A stretch of DNA of 5,746 nucleotides from an uncultured Bacilli bacterium (GTDB lineage: Bacteria; Bacillota_I; Bacilli_A; RF39; UBA660), in NCBI GenBank assembly GCA_944363685.1, contig CALVUV010000084.1, forward strand, positions 1 through 5,746. Reading direction: 5' to 3'. The notes beneath the pieces were generated by a model that had not been told where the DNA came from, made no database searches, and was given only the letters and a program-made list of their open reading frames with translations. The position numbers and the translations under genes are program-made. Of the stretch, positions 4,818 to 5,746 are shown one piece after another. The first letter of the stretch is position 1. Each line of letters starts with the position of its first letter.

Positions 4818-5746
4818 TTAAATTTCAAAATCATCTTTATCTTTTTCTTGATAAGATTTTTTGCTAGTTTTTAAATAACTAGGTACTTCGGCATAATCAA
4901 ATAATTCATCTTCTTTGGTAGTTCCTTTTGAAATATCATAAACATCGTTAGAATCAAAATCTTTATTGTCATAATAGTCCTTTATTTCGCTTGTAGTACG
5001 ATCTTTGGTCTTGTCATTACCAATTTGTAATAATTCCCTAAAAAATTGTTTTATGGCTTCTAAAATGGCTTTTAAATAGTCTTTAAGATCATTATTCTCT
5101 TTGATTAAGTTTTGATTCCTTGTAGTAAGTGCTTTTACTTCTCGTTGTAAATTATTATTTTCTTTTTCTAATGTTTGATGGCTTTTAGTAAAAGTTTCTA
5201 CTTCATTAAATAGTTGTTCCATTTTAGGTTGAAATTCCATTACTTTTTTACTTTCTTTTATAACATTTTTCATACTATCAAAAGTGTCTTTTTTAACTCT
5301 AACATATTCTTTATCAATGAAAGTGCTTTTGGTAGTTTTCATTTTTTCTTCAAAATCGTTTACAGCATTATCTAATCCTTTATTTATTGTAATAACTTTA
5401 TTTTCTAAATATCTAGTTGTCTTTTTAAATTCTTTTACTTTTTGGTGTTCTGCATCACTACCTTTAATACCTCGTTCTAATTCAAAACCTGCTTCTTTTA
5501 ATCTTACATTATAAATATCTTGTAATTCTGACAAATGAATATTATCTCTAATATATTGTTTTTTAGAAATAGTATATCTTTCCGTATTAGTTCTTTTATC
5601 TAGTTTTTTAACAAGTGGTATAACAACACAATGAATATGAGGTGTTAATTCATCCATGTGAATAGTTGCGTGTAAAACTTGTTCTTTTTTATAACCTAAA
5701 TCATTATAAACAAAATCCATACAAGTATTAGCCCATCTCATTATAT
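4818..5746 (-). CDS. mob: MobV-family (Mob_Pre) mobilization relaxase, N-terminus outside the window
   Basis: This is the C-terminal part of a plasmid mobilization/recombination relaxase that nicks oriT and pilots the DNA strand during transfer. The frame is open to the right edge; the ATG at 5741 is almost certainly an internal methionine. Counting from it, HMDELTPHIH (28-37) is the metal-binding motif (H28, E31, H35, H37), matching HLDESTPHMH of pMV158 MobM. AGFELERGIKGSDAEHQKVKEFK (84-106) matches the conserved block that follows in MobM. By comparison about 100 N-terminal residues, including the catalytic histidine, are missing from view. Residues about 120-240 form a long coiled coil (LEKENNNLQREVKALTTRNQNLIKENNDLK region), and the tail is acidic and low in complexity, as usual for the family. 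It is not visibly broken. It uses conjugation machinery supplied by other elements and points to a mobilizable plasmid or integrated element carrying the ABC-F gene. Confidence 0.93.
   Translation of the reverse strand, partial: IMRWANTCMDFVYNDLGYKKEQVLHATIHMDELTPHIHCVVIPLVKKLDKRTNTERYTISKKQYIRDNIHLSELQDIYNVRLKEAGFELERGIKGSDAEHQKVKEFKKTTRYLENKVITINKGLDNAVNDFEEKMKTTKSTFIDKEYVRVKKDTFDSMKNVIKESKKVMEFQPKMEQLFNEVETFTKSHQTLEKENNNLQREVKALTTRNQNLIKENNDLKDYLKAILEAIKQFFRELLQIGNDKTKDRTTSEIKDYYDNKDFDSNDVYDISKGTTKEDELFDYAEVPSYLKTSKKSYQEKDKDDFEI

Noticed and set aside
131..5746. Alternative genetic code (UGA = Trp), suggested by the very low GC
   Set aside because: Tryptophan is encoded by TGG in corA, nagZ and the ABC-F gene, and no main reading frame needs a UGA read-through.
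1..5746. CRISPR array, tRNA or rRNA
   Set aside because: No regularly spaced repeats and no cloverleaf or conserved rRNA segments were seen on reading the window.

Overview
The window is very AT-rich (by eye about 70-75% A+T). It has strong GGAGG/GAAGGTG-type ribosome binding sites, TATAAT-like promoters, T-tailed hairpin terminators, TAA stops on all five main genes, and TGG used for tryptophan (standard code). This fits a low-GC Bacillota or related gut Bacilli/Mycoplasmatota-like genome; no finer placement is supported.

Left half (about 1-2853, all + strand, housekeeping-like). A consensus promoter (TTGACA, 17 bp, TATGAT) drives a 115-residue protein I do not recognise. Next comes a CorA-type divalent cation channel (312 aa, GMN motif, two C-terminal membrane helices). 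It is followed by a membrane-anchored or secreted family 3 beta-N-acetylhexosaminidase of the NagZ type (404 aa, TTG start, all catalytic motifs present). Short gaps of about 50 bp, each with its own -10 element, separate the three genes. The block ends at a good intrinsic terminator at 2829-2853.

Right half (about 2855-5746, all - strand, accessory). The C-terminal two thirds of a MobV/Mob_Pre relaxase enter from the right edge and end at a hairpin terminator. After a 70-bp promoter/leader region comes a 504-aa ABC-F protein of the kind that includes antibiotic ribosome-protection factors, closed by its own terminator at 2995-3021. A relaxase next to an ABC-F gene suggests a mobilizable element or its remains carrying a probable resistance gene. 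Between the two halves, a 25-codon - strand ORF with a good Shine-Dalgarno runs into the NagZ terminator and may be a truncated gene at an element/chromosome junction.

The most interesting region is the ABC-F leader (about 4620-4760, - strand). It holds a six-residue leader peptide (MRILMI) with a near-ideal ribosome binding site. Downstream are three short segments that form two mutually exclusive 7-bp hairpins, one of which would bury part of the ABC-F Shine-Dalgarno. This is the layout expected of a translation-sensing switch. The promoter for this leader overlaps a 22-bp dyad, and just upstream on the + strand lies TAGTGTGT, resembling the nick core of MobV oriT/RSA sites.
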